Shown here: positions 34,267-43,915 of the stretch, piece after piece | How the letters are laid out: the number at the start of each line of letters is the position of its first letter | Position numbering within the stretch: position 1 is the stretch's first letter | Assembly (NCBI RefSeq): GCF_016804325.1 | Contig: NZ_CP043627.1 | Span: forward strand, 3,175,001-3,239,000 | DNA: 64,000 bases | Reading direction: 5' to 3' | From: Methylobacterium aquaticum | Lineage (GTDB): Bacteria > Pseudomonadota > Alphaproteobacteria > Rhizobiales > Beijerinckiaceae | Notes under the pieces: model-generated | The model's database searches: none | Seen by the model: the letters and a program-made list of their open reading frames with translations, nothing else | Told to the model about the DNA's origin: nothing | Made by a program: the position numbers and the translations under genes

Positions 34267-34306
34267 TTCAACCAGTGCTCGTTCTTCCCCCTGGGCAAAC
34301 CCAGCA

Positions 34307-34759
34307 TCACGCCTTCTTCTGCCAGCGGCCGCGCTCGTCCTGCTGCCAGTAGGCGACGCTGTGGCCGGCCTCCTTGGCGCCGCGCCACTGCTCGCGGGCA
34401 TGCAGCAGGGCGTCCTGGTCCGTGCCGTCGAACAGGATGCAGATGCGCTGGTAGGTGGCCGCGTCGTCGGGCAGGGCCGCGCCCTCGACCAGGAAGCGGA
34501 TCGAGGCGCCGTTCGGGTTGGCGTCGTGCAGGGTGAGAACCACCGGCTGGGTGGCGCAATCGGGATCGCGGTCGGTGCCGTGGGGCAGGAAACTCTCCTC
34601 CGAGAAGACCCAGAGGTGATCGTCGAGGGCCTGGAGCCGCTCCTCGCTCATCGCCTGCACGGCGACGCGCCATTGCCGCTCCAGGGATTTCTCCAGGAGG
34701 CTCGGCAGCACCTGTTCCAGGGGCTGGCGCTGCATGTGGTAGAAAAGGATCTCGGTCAC
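34307..34759 (-). CDS. holC: DNA polymerase III subunit chi
   Basis: About 150 residues. The start TEILFYHMQRQPLEQVLPSL and LEKSLERQWRVAVQAMSEER, then ALDDHLWVFSEESFLPHGT, match the chi subunit, which with psi links the clamp loader to single-strand-binding protein. The end (AREQWRGAKEAGHSVAYWQQ) is also typical of alphaproteobacterial HolC. GTG 34759 is chosen because family members start M-TE; a GTG at 34768 is possible. No clear ribosome-binding site is seen. Confidence 0.9.
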   Translation of the reverse strand: MTEILFYHMQRQPLEQVLPSLLEKSLERQWRVAVQAMSEERLQALDDHLWVFSEESFLPHGTDRDPDCATQPVVLTLHDANPNGASIRFLVEGAALPDDAATYQRICILFDGTDQDALLHAREQWRGAKEAGHSVAYWQQDERGRWQKKA

Positions 34760-34821
34760 GGTGCTCACGAGATAGGGCGCCCCGGGCCGGGCGGCATCGG
34801 CTCGGGGCGCGGTGTCCGGCC

Positions 34822-36639
34822 TCAGGCGCTCGCCGCCTGTTGCGCCCGCTCCAGAAGCGTCACGAGGTCGCAGCCGGCATAGAGGTCGTGGGCGACGCCG
34901 GCTGCCCGCAACGGTGCTTCGAGGTCGCCCGGCCGGCCGGCGAGGAAGAGCGTGCCGGCGCCCGCTGCGCGCAGGGCCTCGGCCGCCGGCACCGCCTCCT
35001 CGGCATAGACCGCGTCCGAGGAGCACAGGCAGGCGAGCGGCGTGCCGGAATCGCGGAAGGCCGCGGCCATGGCGGCATGGTCCGCAAAGCCCTCGTTCGT
35101 CACCGCCTCGATGCCGCCGGCCTCGAAGGCGTTGCGGGCGAAGGTGGCGCGGGTGTTGAAGGCGCTCAAGGGCCCGAGATTGGCGAGGAAGACCCGCGGG
35201 CGCCGGCCCGTCCGGCCGAGGATCGCGTCGGAGGCGTCGCGCAGGGACTCGTAGGGCTCGGCGAGGCGCCGGGACGGCAAGGCGCCCTCCGGCGCGGCTT
35301 CCGCCGCCGGGGCGGGGCTCAGAACCGCCACGGGCGCCTCGTGCAGGTCCGGGAACTCGCTGGTGCCGGTGATCGGCTGGCGGCGCGTGGCGAGATCCGC
35401 GTCGCGGGTTTTTCGCAGGGCGGCGAGGCGGTCGGCCATCGCACCCGAGCGCAGGCTCCCGGCGATGCCCCCGTCCCGCTCGATCGCCTGGAACAGCGCC
35501 CAGGCCTCGACGCAGAGCTGGTCGGTCAGGGCCTCGAAGCCGCCGGCGCCGGCGGCCGGATCGGCGACGCGCCACAGGTTCGCCTCGTCGAGGAGGACGT
35601 GCTGGGTGTTGCGGGCGCAGCGGCGCGCGAAGGCGTCGGGCAGGCCCAAAGCCGCGGTGAAGGGCAGGACCGTCACCGCGTCGGCCCCGCCGAGGCCGGC
35701 CGAGAAGACGGCGGCGGTGGCCCGCAGCATGTTCACCCACGGGTCGCGCCGGGTGGTGCTGCGCCAGGCGGTCTCGGCGTGCAGGCGGATCGGCGCCGGC
35801 GTCAGCCCGCAGGCCTCCTCGATCCGCGCCCAGAGCCGGCGCAGGGCGCGGAACTTCGCCACGGTCAGGAACTCGTCGGACTCGGCCACCAGCAGGAAGG
35901 CCAGGGCGGCGCGGGCGCGCTCCAGATCGTGCCCGCCGGCCTCCAGCGCCCGCAGGGTGGCGAGCGCCCCCGACAGCACGGAGGCGAGTTCCAGCGCCTC
36001 GCTGGCGCCGGCCTCGTGGAAGGGCCGGGCATCGGCCAGGAAGGTGCGGCCGGTGAATCCCGCCGCCTCGACCTCGCGTAGCAGGTCGGCGAGGCCGGGC
36101 CAGGACGGCGCCGTCCCGGTCGCGGCCTGCACGGCGACCGGATCGAGGCCGAGATCGATGTCGAGGGCGGCGGGGTCGTCACCGCGGGCCTTGGCCAGGG
36201 TCAGGAGCGCCCGGGCGGCGTCCGGTCCGGCCGCGCCGGCATCGAGCCTGAGGCCGATCAGCGGCAGCATCACCCCGTCGAGCGCCGCCGCGATGGCCTG
36301 GGGCCCGGGCAGGCCGAAACCGCGGGCGGCGGGGCTGCCGGCCATCACCAGGGTCAGGGCGTCGGCGCCGCCTTCGAGGTCGGTCAGCGCCAGGGCATTG
36401 GCCTCACGGGGATCCGGATGGTCGACCCGCTGGCTCACCCGCCAGCGCCCCGGCGCGGCGCGGCCGGGCTGGGGCGCGGCCTCGGCCGGCGGATAGAGCG
36501 GCTGGATCGCGATGCCGTCGGGGGTGCGGCGCACCAGCCGCTTCTCGAAATCGGCCCCCTTGAGCACCCCGTCGACCAGGGCACGCCACTGCGCCTCCGT
36601 GGCGGCCGGAAACGCGGCGGCGAGCGTCGTATCGTCCAT
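34822..36639 (-). CDS. mutA: Methylmalonyl-CoA mutase small (beta) subunit
   Basis: A 605-residue protein. The N-terminal part with WRALVDGVLKGADFEKRLVR and DGIAIQPLYPP, then WRVSQRVDHPDP, is the methylmalonyl-CoA mutase TIM-barrel family; TTRRDPWVNMLRATAAVFSAGLGGADAVTVLPF (middle) is a strong family block. The C-terminal domain resembles a cobalamin-binding fold (PRVFLANLGPLSAFNTRATF) but lacks the DxHxxG cobalamin motif, as expected for the non-catalytic beta subunit. It partners with the alpha subunit to convert methylmalonyl-CoA to succinyl-CoA. The alpha-subunit gene is not adjacent. Confidence 0.9.
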   Translation of the reverse strand: MDDTTLAAAFPAATEAQWRALVDGVLKGADFEKRLVRRTPDGIAIQPLYPPAEAAPQPGRAAPGRWRVSQRVDHPDPREANALALTDLEGGADALTLVMAGSPAARGFGLPGPQAIAAALDGVMLPLIGLRLDAGAAGPDAARALLTLAKARGDDPAALDIDLGLDPVAVQAATGTAPSWPGLADLLREVEAAGFTGRTFLADARPFHEAGASEALELASVLSGALATLRALEAGGHDLERARAALAFLLVAESDEFLTVAKFRALRRLWARIEEACGLTPAPIRLHAETAWRSTTRRDPWVNMLRATAAVFSAGLGGADAVTVLPFTAALGLPDAFARRCARNTQHVLLDEANLWRVADPAAGAGGFEALTDQLCVEAWALFQAIERDGGIAGSLRSGAMADRLAALRKTRDADLATRRQPITGTSEFPDLHEAPVAVLSPAPAAEAAPEGALPSRRLAEPYESLRDASDAILGRTGRRPRVFLANLGPLSAFNTRATFARNAFEAGGIEAVTNEGFADHAAMAAAFRDSGTPLACLCSSDAVYAEEAVPAAEALRAAGAGTLFLAGRPGDLEAPLRAAGVAHDLYAGCDLVTLLERAQQAASA

Positions 36640-36729
36640 GGCGGGTCCTCGTGGCGCGGGGTCTTCTCCCTAACGCCAGGACATAACCGCGCCACACGCC
36701 ATTGGTCGAGGTCCCCCGGACGAGTCCCG

Positions 36730-37533
36730 TCAGCCGAACACGATCAGCCCGGCGAATCCCGCCGCGCCGACGATGATGCGCCACCAGGCAAACAGCGCGA
36801 AGCCGTGGCGGGAGACGTAGTCGAGGAGCTTGCGGACCACGAACAGGGCCGACAGGAACGCCACCACGAAGCCGATGGCGATCAGCCCGACATCGTCCTT
36901 CGACAGGTTCTTGTAGTTGTCGAGCAGGTCCTTGGCGAAGGCGCCGGCCATGGTCGGCATGGCGAGGTAGAACGAGAACTCGGTGGCGGCGCGCTTGCCC
37001 GAGCCCATCAGCATGGCCCCCACGATGGTGGCGCCGGAGCGCGACACGCCGGGGATCATCGCCAGGCACTGGAAGAAGCCGATCTTCAGGGCCATCGGCA
37101 GCGAGAACTGGTGCACGTCGTCGTATTTCTGCTCCAGCTCGGTCTCGTCGATGACGAGGAGGACGAGGCCGCCGGCGACCAGGGTCGAGCAGATGATCCA
37201 GGGGTTGAACAGGTAGAACTTGATGTACTTCGAGAACAGGCCGCCGATGATGGCGGCGGGCAGGAACGCGATCAGGATCGCCAGGATGAAGCGGCGGGCA
37301 TTCGGATCGCCGGGCGCGCGCCGCAGCAGGTCGAGGAGCTGACGGAAATAGACCCCGACGATCGCCAGGATGGCGCCGAGCTGGATCAGCACCTCGAAGG
37401 TGTTGTTGGGCGATTCGAACCCGATGAAGTGGCCGACGAGGAGCTGGTGCCCGGTCGAGGAGACCGGGATGAACTCGGTGGCGCCCTCGACGAGGGCGAG
37501 AATGACGGCCTTGCCGATGCTGGCGACGTCCAT
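36730..37533 (-). CDS. uppP: Undecaprenyl-diphosphate phosphatase
   Basis: A 267-residue inner-membrane enzyme that recycles undecaprenyl pyrophosphate for cell-wall synthesis and gives bacitracin tolerance. The two catalytic blocks are ALVEGATEFIPVSSTGHQLL (Glu-rich motif with the active-site His, about residues 14-33) and PGVSRSGATIVGAMLMG (about 160-176, with the Arg-Ser-Gly motif). There are about eight membrane segments. ATG 37533 with GGGGAG upstream. Confidence 0.96.
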   Translation of the reverse strand: MDVASIGKAVILALVEGATEFIPVSSTGHQLLVGHFIGFESPNNTFEVLIQLGAILAIVGVYFRQLLDLLRRAPGDPNARRFILAILIAFLPAAIIGGLFSKYIKFYLFNPWIICSTLVAGGLVLLVIDETELEQKYDDVHQFSLPMALKIGFFQCLAMIPGVSRSGATIVGAMLMGSGKRAATEFSFYLAMPTMAGAFAKDLLDNYKNLSKDDVGLIAIGFVVAFLSALFVVRKLLDYVSRHGFALFAWWRIIVGAAGFAGLIVFG

Positions 37534-37940
37534 CACCGCGCTCCCCGCCGGGAATCCGCCGCGGGCCTGCCCGCTCGTCCTGTCGCCGTCGTCATGTCGC
37601 CTGCTCTCGTGGTCGCGCCGCGGGCGGTCGGGCGACCGCGTCCGGCGGGGATGGGAACGGGACCCGGGCCGCGCCCGCGTCGTGCACGCCGGTACGGCTC
37701 CACCTCTGTGGCAAGTCTGTGGTGGGGGGCATGCCGGGGGTTTAAGCCTCCCGACCGAGCCTTGCACCGACACGGTTGAGGCTCGGTTACCAGCACCCGT
37801 GACCCGTGTTAAGGATGCCGAAAGATATCCGTGTCTCGGTGACCAGACGTTAATCCTGCGGGGGTCAATTCGGAGACGCACGACCCACCGCGAGCCGACC
37901 TTCCAGGCCAGCCGACAGACGAAGCGCGAAACGGCCCCGC
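37534..37940. other. Divergent intergenic region between uppP and GST genes
   Basis: About 400 bases carrying the two divergent promoters. No credible coding frame. I see no clear promoter hexamers, repeat or RNA structure; nothing stands out. Confidence 0.3.
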
Positions 37941-38633
37941 ATGGCGACGCTCCACCATTCCTCGTTCTGCCCGCATTCCCGCTTCGTGCGCCTGATCATG
38001 GCCGAGATGGGCATGGAGCCCCAGCTCGTCGAAGAGCGCCCCTGGGAGCGCCGGGACGACTTCCTGATGATGAACCCCGCCGGCACCACCCCGGTGCTGG
38101 TCGAGGAAGGCGGGCTCGCGGTGCCGGGCGGCAGCGTCATCGCCGAGTATCTCGACGAGACGCGGGGCCTCGGCTTGGGCGGGATGCGGCTCCTGCCGGA
38201 ATCCCCCGCCGCCCGGGTCGAGGTGCGGCGCCTGCTCGACTGGTTCCTGCAGAAGTTCGACCAGGAGGTGACCGGCTACCTCGTCACCGAGAAGATCCAC
38301 AAGCGCTTCATGACCTCGCAGTACGGCGGCGGTCCGCCGGACATGAACGCGATCCGGGCGGCGCGCAGCAACGTGCGCTACCACCTGAAATACATCGGCT
38401 ACCTGATCTCGCGGCGGAACTGGCTGGCGGGCAGCCAATTGACCTATGCCGACCTCGCCGCGGCGGCGCACCTGTCCTGCGTCGATTACCTCGGCGACGT
38501 GCCGTGGGACGAGGACGAGATGGCCCGGAACTGGTACGCGCGGGTGAAGTCGCGCCCCTCGTTCCGCAGCCTGCTCGCCGACCGGGTGGCCGGGATGGCC
38601 CCGGCCGACCATTACGCGGATCTGGACTTCTGA
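37941..38633 (+). CDS. Glutathione S-transferase family protein
   Basis: A 230-residue soluble GST. The thioredoxin-like N-terminal domain has SSFCPHSRFVRLIMAEMG (Cys 10 at the active-site position), NPAGTTPVLVEEGG with the cis-Pro loop, and GGSVIAEYLDET binding the glutathione gamma-glutamyl group. The helical C-terminal domain contains NWLAGSQLTYADLAAAAHLS, the usual N-capping box region. The substrate is unknown. It ends 62 bases before the queG frame. Confidence 0.9.
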   Translation: MATLHHSSFCPHSRFVRLIMAEMGMEPQLVEERPWERRDDFLMMNPAGTTPVLVEEGGLAVPGGSVIAEYLDETRGLGLGGMRLLPESPAARVEVRRLLDWFLQKFDQEVTGYLVTEKIHKRFMTSQYGGGPPDMNAIRAARSNVRYHLKYIGYLISRRNWLAGSQLTYADLAAAAHLSCVDYLGDVPWDEDEMARNWYARVKSRPSFRSLLADRVAGMAPADHYADLDF

Positions 38634-38694
38634 ACCCCAAAGCCCTCCAGACCCCGAGGCCCGCCGCCGCTTCCTCGAGACCCGCGCCCGGTCG

Positions 38695-39804
38695 ATGGGC
38701 TTCGATGCCCTGGCGGTGACGCGCCCCGACGCGGTGCCGGCTCTCCCTGAGCGCCTCTCCGCCTGGCTCGCCGCCGGCCACCATGGCGGCATGGGCTGGA
38801 TGGAGGAGCGCACCGGGGAGCGGGCCGATCCGGCGCGGCTGTGGCCGGACGTGCGCAGCATCGTGATGCTCGGGGTCAATGCCGCGCCCGACGGCGATCC
38901 GCTGGCGGCGCTCGCCGCGCCGTCGCGCGGCTCGATCGCCGTCTATGCCCGGCGGCGCGACTATCACGACGTGATCAAGGGCAAGCTGAAGGAGCTCGGC
39001 GGCGCCTTCGCGGCGAAGGCGGGGGCGAAAGTGAAGGTCTTCGTCGACACCGCGCCGGTGATGGAGAAGCCGCTGGCGGCGGCGTCCGGCCTCGGCTGGC
39101 AGGGCAAGCACAGCGTGCTGCTGTCGCGGAATTTCGGCAACTGGCTCCTGCTCGGAGCGATCTACACGACGGCCGAGCTGCCGGTGGACACGCCCGAGGA
39201 CGACCATTGCGGCCGCTGCCGGCGCTGCCTCGATGCCTGCCCGACCGGCGCCTTCCCGGCCCCCTACCGGCTCGATGCGCGGCGCTGCCTCGCCTACCTG
39301 ACGATCGAGCACGAAGGCCCGATCCCGGAGGAGTTCCGGGTGCCGATGGGCAACCGGGTGTTCGGCTGCGACGATTGCCTGGCGGTGTGCCCGTGGAACA
39401 AGTTCGCGGTCGCCACGCGCGAGACGCGGCTCATGGCGCGGGAGGACCTGGCAGCTCCTCCCCTGGCCGAGCTGGCCCGGCTCGACGACGACGCCTTCCG
39501 GGCGCGGTTCTCCGGTACGCCGATCAAGCGCACCGGCCGCGACCGTTTCCTGCGCAACGTGCTGATCGCCATCGGCAATTCGGGGGAGGAGGGCCTGGCC
39601 GGCGAGGCCGAGCGCCTGCTCGACGATGCCTCGCCGCTGGTGCGCGGCATGGCGGTGTGGGCTTTGTCCCGACTCGGACGCCTGCCCGCTGCCCCGCCGC
39701 GGGACGAGCACGATCCCGACGTGCTGGCCGAGTGGCGACTGGCGAAAAATCCGGGTGTCCAGAGGGCGAGCCCTCTGGCGGGTGCAGGGCGGCGCCCTGC
39801 ATAA
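38695..39804 (+). CDS. queG: Epoxyqueuosine reductase
   Basis: At least 369 residues. It makes the last step of queuosine tRNA modification, reducing epoxyqueuosine with cobalamin and two [4Fe-4S] clusters. The clusters are seen in CGRCRRCLDACPTGAF and CDDCLAVCPWNKF; the cobalamin region includes VRSIVMLGVN and GWQGKHSVLLS. ATG 38695 would drop about 20 N-terminal residues that homologues have. Adding one C to the CCCC run 38652-38655 opens a frame reading PEARRRFLETRARS directly ahead, so the true gene may start near 38632 just after the GST gene. It is followed 32 bases later by the epimerase-like gene. Confidence 0.9.
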   Translation: MGFDALAVTRPDAVPALPERLSAWLAAGHHGGMGWMEERTGERADPARLWPDVRSIVMLGVNAAPDGDPLAALAAPSRGSIAVYARRRDYHDVIKGKLKELGGAFAAKAGAKVKVFVDTAPVMEKPLAAASGLGWQGKHSVLLSRNFGNWLLLGAIYTTAELPVDTPEDDHCGRCRRCLDACPTGAFPAPYRLDARRCLAYLTIEHEGPIPEEFRVPMGNRVFGCDDCLAVCPWNKFAVATRETRLMAREDLAAPPLAELARLDDDAFRARFSGTPIKRTGRDRFLRNVLIAIGNSGEEGLAGEAERLLDDASPLVRGMAVWALSRLGRLPAAPPRDEHDPDVLAEWRLAKNPGVQRASPLAGAGRRPA

Positions 39805-39836
39805 GACCGCACCTCCTTCAGGCAGGGCGCGGCCTC

Positions 39837-40673
39837 ATGAACCTGTTCGTCTTCGGGCTCGGCTACACCGCCGGCCATTTCGTGGCGCGCGAGCGCGCGC
39901 GTTTCGCCGGCGTCACGGCGACCCGCCAGAATCCGGGGACGCTCGACGGGGTCGCCCTGCGGGTCTTCTCGCCCGCGGAGACCGATCCCCGGATCGCCGA
40001 CGACCTTGGCCACGCCGACGCGATCCTGGTGTCGATCCCGCCGGATTCCGGCGCCGATCCGGCGCTGGCCGCCTTCGCAGACGCCATCGCCGCCGGTCCG
40101 GCCCGGTGGATCGGCTATCTCTCGACGATCGGGGTCTATGGCGACCAGGGCGGCGCCTGGATCGACGAGGCGACCCCCCCGGCGCCCAGCCACCAGCGCA
40201 CCCGCGACCGGGTGGCGGCGGAGGAGGCGTGGCTGTCGCTCGGGGCGCGGACGGGCAAGGCGGTGCAGGTGTTCCGGCTGTCCGGCATCTACGGGCCGGG
40301 GCGCAACGCCTTCGAGAAGTTGCGCCAGGGCAAGGCGCAGCGCATCGTCAAGCCGGGCCAGGTGTTCAACCGCATCCATGTCGACGACATCGCCACGACC
40401 CTCGCCGCCTCCCTCGACCGGCCGCGGCCGGGGGCGGTCTACAACGTCACCGACGACGAGCCGGCCCCGCCGCAGGACGTGACGGCCTTCGCCGCCGAGC
40501 TTGCCGGGTTGCCGCTGCCGCCGGCGGTCGATTTCGACACGGCGACTTTGAGCCCGATGGCGCGCAGCTTCTACGGCGAGAACAAGCGGGTGCGGAACCG
40601 GCTGATCCGCGAGGAGCTGGGGGTGGAACTGGCCTATCCGACGTATCGGGAGGGGTTGCGGGGCTTGGTGTAG
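39837..40673 (+). CDS. NAD(P)-dependent epimerase/dehydratase-like (SDR, YeeZ-like) protein
   Basis: A 278-residue protein. The N-terminus LFVFGLGYTAGHFVARE is a compact Rossmann loop (GLGYTA). WIGYLSTIGVYGDQGGAWIDE, then TRDRVAAEEAWLSL and FRLSGIYGPGRNAFEKLRQG, follow the extended SDR scheme, and RIHVDDIATTLAASL with VYNVTDDEPAPPQDV are typical of the YeeZ branch. The catalytic YxxxK is not obvious, as in other YeeZ-like members, so enzymatic function is uncertain. ATG 39837 lies closely downstream of queG, and the two probably share a transcript. Confidence 0.82.
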   Translation: MNLFVFGLGYTAGHFVARERARFAGVTATRQNPGTLDGVALRVFSPAETDPRIADDLGHADAILVSIPPDSGADPALAAFADAIAAGPARWIGYLSTIGVYGDQGGAWIDEATPPAPSHQRTRDRVAAEEAWLSLGARTGKAVQVFRLSGIYGPGRNAFEKLRQGKAQRIVKPGQVFNRIHVDDIATTLAASLDRPRPGAVYNVTDDEPAPPQDVTAFAAELAGLPLPPAVDFDTATLSPMARSFYGENKRVRNRLIREELGVELAYPTYREGLRGLV

Positions 40674-40836
40674 GCGGTCACCGGCCTTTCGGCCGCCCGG
40701 GTCCCGTCGCAGCCGCTCTCGACCAGAAGGCTTGTTCGAGCTGGCCGACCGACGTGACACCCTCGATGTCGTCCCGGGGCCGCGCAACGGGATCCGCGAC
40801 GGCGACGGGGGACCTCGGTGCCGTGGCGTGAACCCT

Positions 40837-41262
40837 TCACTCCATCCCGGGCTTGCCGCCCCGCAGCTTCTTCACGTCGCCCCGCCGGCCCTTGTCCTCC
40901 AGCCGCCGCTTCTTCGAGGCCAGGGTCGGCCGGGTCGGGCGGCGCGGGGTCGGGGGTACGGCGGCCTCGCGGACGAGGTCGACCAGGCGCTCGCGGGCCT
41001 CGGCGCGGTTGCGCTCCTGGGTGCGGTGGTTCTGCGCCGTGATGACGAGCACGCCGTCGGCCGTGAGCCGCCGCCCGGCGAGCTTCATCAGGCGGATCGC
41101 CACGGCATTGGGCAGGGCGGGCGAGCGGCGCACGTCGAAGCGCAGCTGCACCGCCGACGAGACCTTGTTGACGTTCTGGCCGCCCGGACCGGAGGCGCGC
41201 ACGAAGCTCTCCTCGAGTTCGGATTCGTCGAGGGTGATCCAGGGCGTGCATTCGAGACCCAC
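40837..41262 (-). CDS. arfB: Alternative ribosome-rescue factor ArfB (release factor-like)
   Basis: A 141-residue peptidyl-tRNA hydrolase acting on stalled ribosomes. The catalytic GGQ lies in RASGPGGQNVNKVSSAVQLRF (about residues 21-41), and the basic C-terminal tail with KKRRLEDKGRRG is the part that reaches into the empty mRNA channel. It lacks the codon-recognition domains of RF1/RF2. The start GTG 41262 follows GGGAG. It is divergent from the DEXH helicase gene, with only about 70 bases between. Confidence 0.9.
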   Translation of the reverse strand: MGLECTPWITLDESELEESFVRASGPGGQNVNKVSSAVQLRFDVRRSPALPNAVAIRLMKLAGRRLTADGVLVITAQNHRTQERNRAEARERLVDLVREAAVPPTPRRPTRPTLASKKRRLEDKGRRGDVKKLRGGKPGME

Positions 41263-41334
41263 GACGGCGCTCCCGACAACTCTTCGCGGCCGCCGCCATC
41301 CCACGAAACGGGAGCGCGCGCTACATCGAGGGGC

Positions 41335-43868
41335 GTGCCGAAGTCATCCTCCCCCCCGCCCTCCCCGTCCGATGTCCCCGCCCTCCCCGCCGCCTTCGCC
41401 GGCTGGTTCGCCGCGCGCGGCTGGGCGCCGCGGCCGCACCAGCTCGCCCTGCTGGCGGCGGCGCAGGCCGGGCGCTCGGCCCTGCTGGTGGCGCCGACCG
41501 GGGCGGGCAAGACGCTGGCCGGCTTCCTGCCGACCCTCGTCGAGCTGGCGGAGGGGGACGGCAAGGGCGGGCTGCACACCCTCTACATCTCGCCGCTCAA
41601 GGCGCTGGCGGTCGATATCGCCCGCAACCTCGAGGCACCGGTCGCCGGAATCGGGCTGGACGACACAATCCGGATCGAGACCCGCACCGGCGACACCCCG
41701 TCGCACAAGCGCACCCGCCAGGTCGCGCGCCCGCCTCACATCCTGCTGACCACGCCCGAGCAACTGGCCCTGCTGGTGGCGCATCGCGAGGCGGCGGAGC
41801 TGTTCCGAAACCTCAAGCGGGTGGTGCTCGACGAGCTGCACGCGCTCGTCACCTCGAAGCGCGGCGACCTCCTGAGCCTCGGCCTCGCCCGGCTGCACCG
41901 GCTGGCGCCGGGGCTCGCCACCACCGGCCTCTCGGCGACGGTGCGCGAGCCCGATGCGCTCCGGCGCTACCTGGTGCCGCAAGGAACCGGACCAGCCCCG
42001 GGGCCGGCGATGGCCGACCTCATCACCGTCCAGGGCGGGGCGCGGGCCGACCTACACATGCTGGAGACCGGCCGCACCCTGCCGCTCGCCGGGCACACCG
42101 CCTGGCAATCGATGCCGGCGGTCTACGACCTGATCCGGCGGCACAAGCTGGTGCTGGTCTTCGTCAACACGCGGCTCCAGGCCGAGTACACCTTCCAGGA
42201 ACTCTGGAACCTCAACGACGACGCCCTGCCGATCGCCCTGCATCACGGCTCCCTCGACGCCACCCAGCGCCGGAAGGTCGAGGCCGCGATGGCGGCCGGC
42301 GTTCTGCGCGCCGTGGTCTGCACCGCGACCCTCGATCTCGGCATCGACTGGGGCGACGTCGACCTCGTGATCAATATCGGGGCGCCGAAGGGCGCGAGCC
42401 GGATCATGCAGCGGATCGGCCGTGCCAACCACCGCATGGACGAACCCTCGAAGGCCTATCTGGTGCCGGCCAACCGGTTCGAGATGCTGGAATGCCGCGC
42501 CGCCCTCGACGCCGTCGAGGAGGCGGCGCAGGACACGCCCGATCCCCGCATCGGCGCCCTCGACGTGCTGGCCCAGCACGTGCTCGGCATGGCCTGCGCC
42601 GGCCCGTTTGCCGAGGACGACCTCTACGACGAGGTGCGGGCGGCCTCGCCTTACGCCGACCTCACCCGCGAGGATTTCGGCCTCGTCCTCGATTACGTCG
42701 CCACCGGCGGCTACGCGCTCCGGGCCTACGAGCGCTTCGCCAAGATCCTGCGCGGGCCGGACGGGCTGTGGCGGGTGCGCGACGCGCGCACCGCTCAAGC
42801 ATACCGGATGAATGTCGGCACGATCATCGAATCGACCAAGGTCAAGGTGCGGCTCGCCCGGCGCAACCGCACGAAGCCCGGCTCCGTGCTGCCCAGCGGG
42901 GGTCGCGTGCTCGGCGAGATCGAGGAGGATTTCGCCGAGACGCTGACGGTGGGCGACACCTTCCTGTTCGCGGGCGAGATCCTGCGCTTCGAGGGCCTGC
43001 ACGAGGACGAGGCCCTCGTCACCCGCGGGCCTCCCGGCACCGACCCGGCGATCCCGAGCTATGCCGGCTCGAAATTCCCGCTCTCGACCTTCCTCGCCGC
43101 CCGGGTGCGGGCGCTGATCGCCGATCCGTTCGAGTGGGACCGGCTGCCGGCCCAGGTGGCGGATTACCTGGTGCAGCAGCGCCGCCGCTCGGTGCTGCCG
43201 GGCCCCGCGACCTCCTGGTCGAGACGTTTCCGCGCGCCAACCGCTATTATCTCGCCTGCTTCCCGTTCGAGGGGCGGCTTGCCCACCAGACCCTCGGGAT
43301 GCTGCTGACCCGCCGCCTGGAGCGGGCCGGGATGCGGCCCCTGGGATTCGCCGCCAACGATTACGGGCTGGCGGTGTTCGGCACCCGCGACCTGTCGGAG
43401 CGCATCGGGCGCGAGCCCGGCTTCCTCGATGGGCTGTTCGCCCAGGACATGCTCGGCGACGACCTCGAGGAATGGCTCGACGAATCGGCGATGATGAAGC
43501 GCACCTTCCGGCAATGCGCGGTGATCGCCGGGCTGATCGAGCGCCGCCATCCGGGCCAGCGCAAGACCGGCCGCCAGGTCACGATCTCGACCGACCTGAT
43601 CTACGACGTGCTGCGCAAGCACCAGCCCGGCCACCTGCTGTTGCGGGCGGCGCGGCAGGATGCGGCAACCGGACTCCTCGACGTGGCCCGCCTCGGTATG
43701 ATGCTTGCGCGCATCCAGGGGCGAATCATCCACAAGGCCCTCGACCGGGTCTCGCCGCTCGCCGTGAACGTGATGCTCGAGATCGGGCGCGAACGGGTCT
43801 ACGGCGAAGGCGCGGACGAGATCCTGGCCGAGGCCGAGGCGGCGTTGCTCACCGAGGCGCTGGCCTGA
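41335..43868 (+). pseudogene. Ligase-associated DNA damage response DEXH box helicase, frameshifted
   Basis: An Lhr-like superfamily 2 helicase of about 844 residues. The motifs are I APTGAGKT (about residue 58), Ia YISPLKAL, II LDELHAL (DELH in place of DEVH), III LSATV, IV LVFVNTR and VI QRIGRANHRM. The frame is lost at the C run 43203-43206. One added C gives RDLLVETFPRANRYYLACFP and the full C-terminal domain to TGA 43868. GTG 41335 follows GAGGGGC. It is followed by pdeM, as in the known four-gene module with an ATP-dependent ligase and an exonuclease; those two are absent here. Confidence 0.88.
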
Positions 43869-43915
43869 CGTGACAGACCGGAGGGCGCCCCGCTCCGAGA
43901 GGAAAGACGACGATC

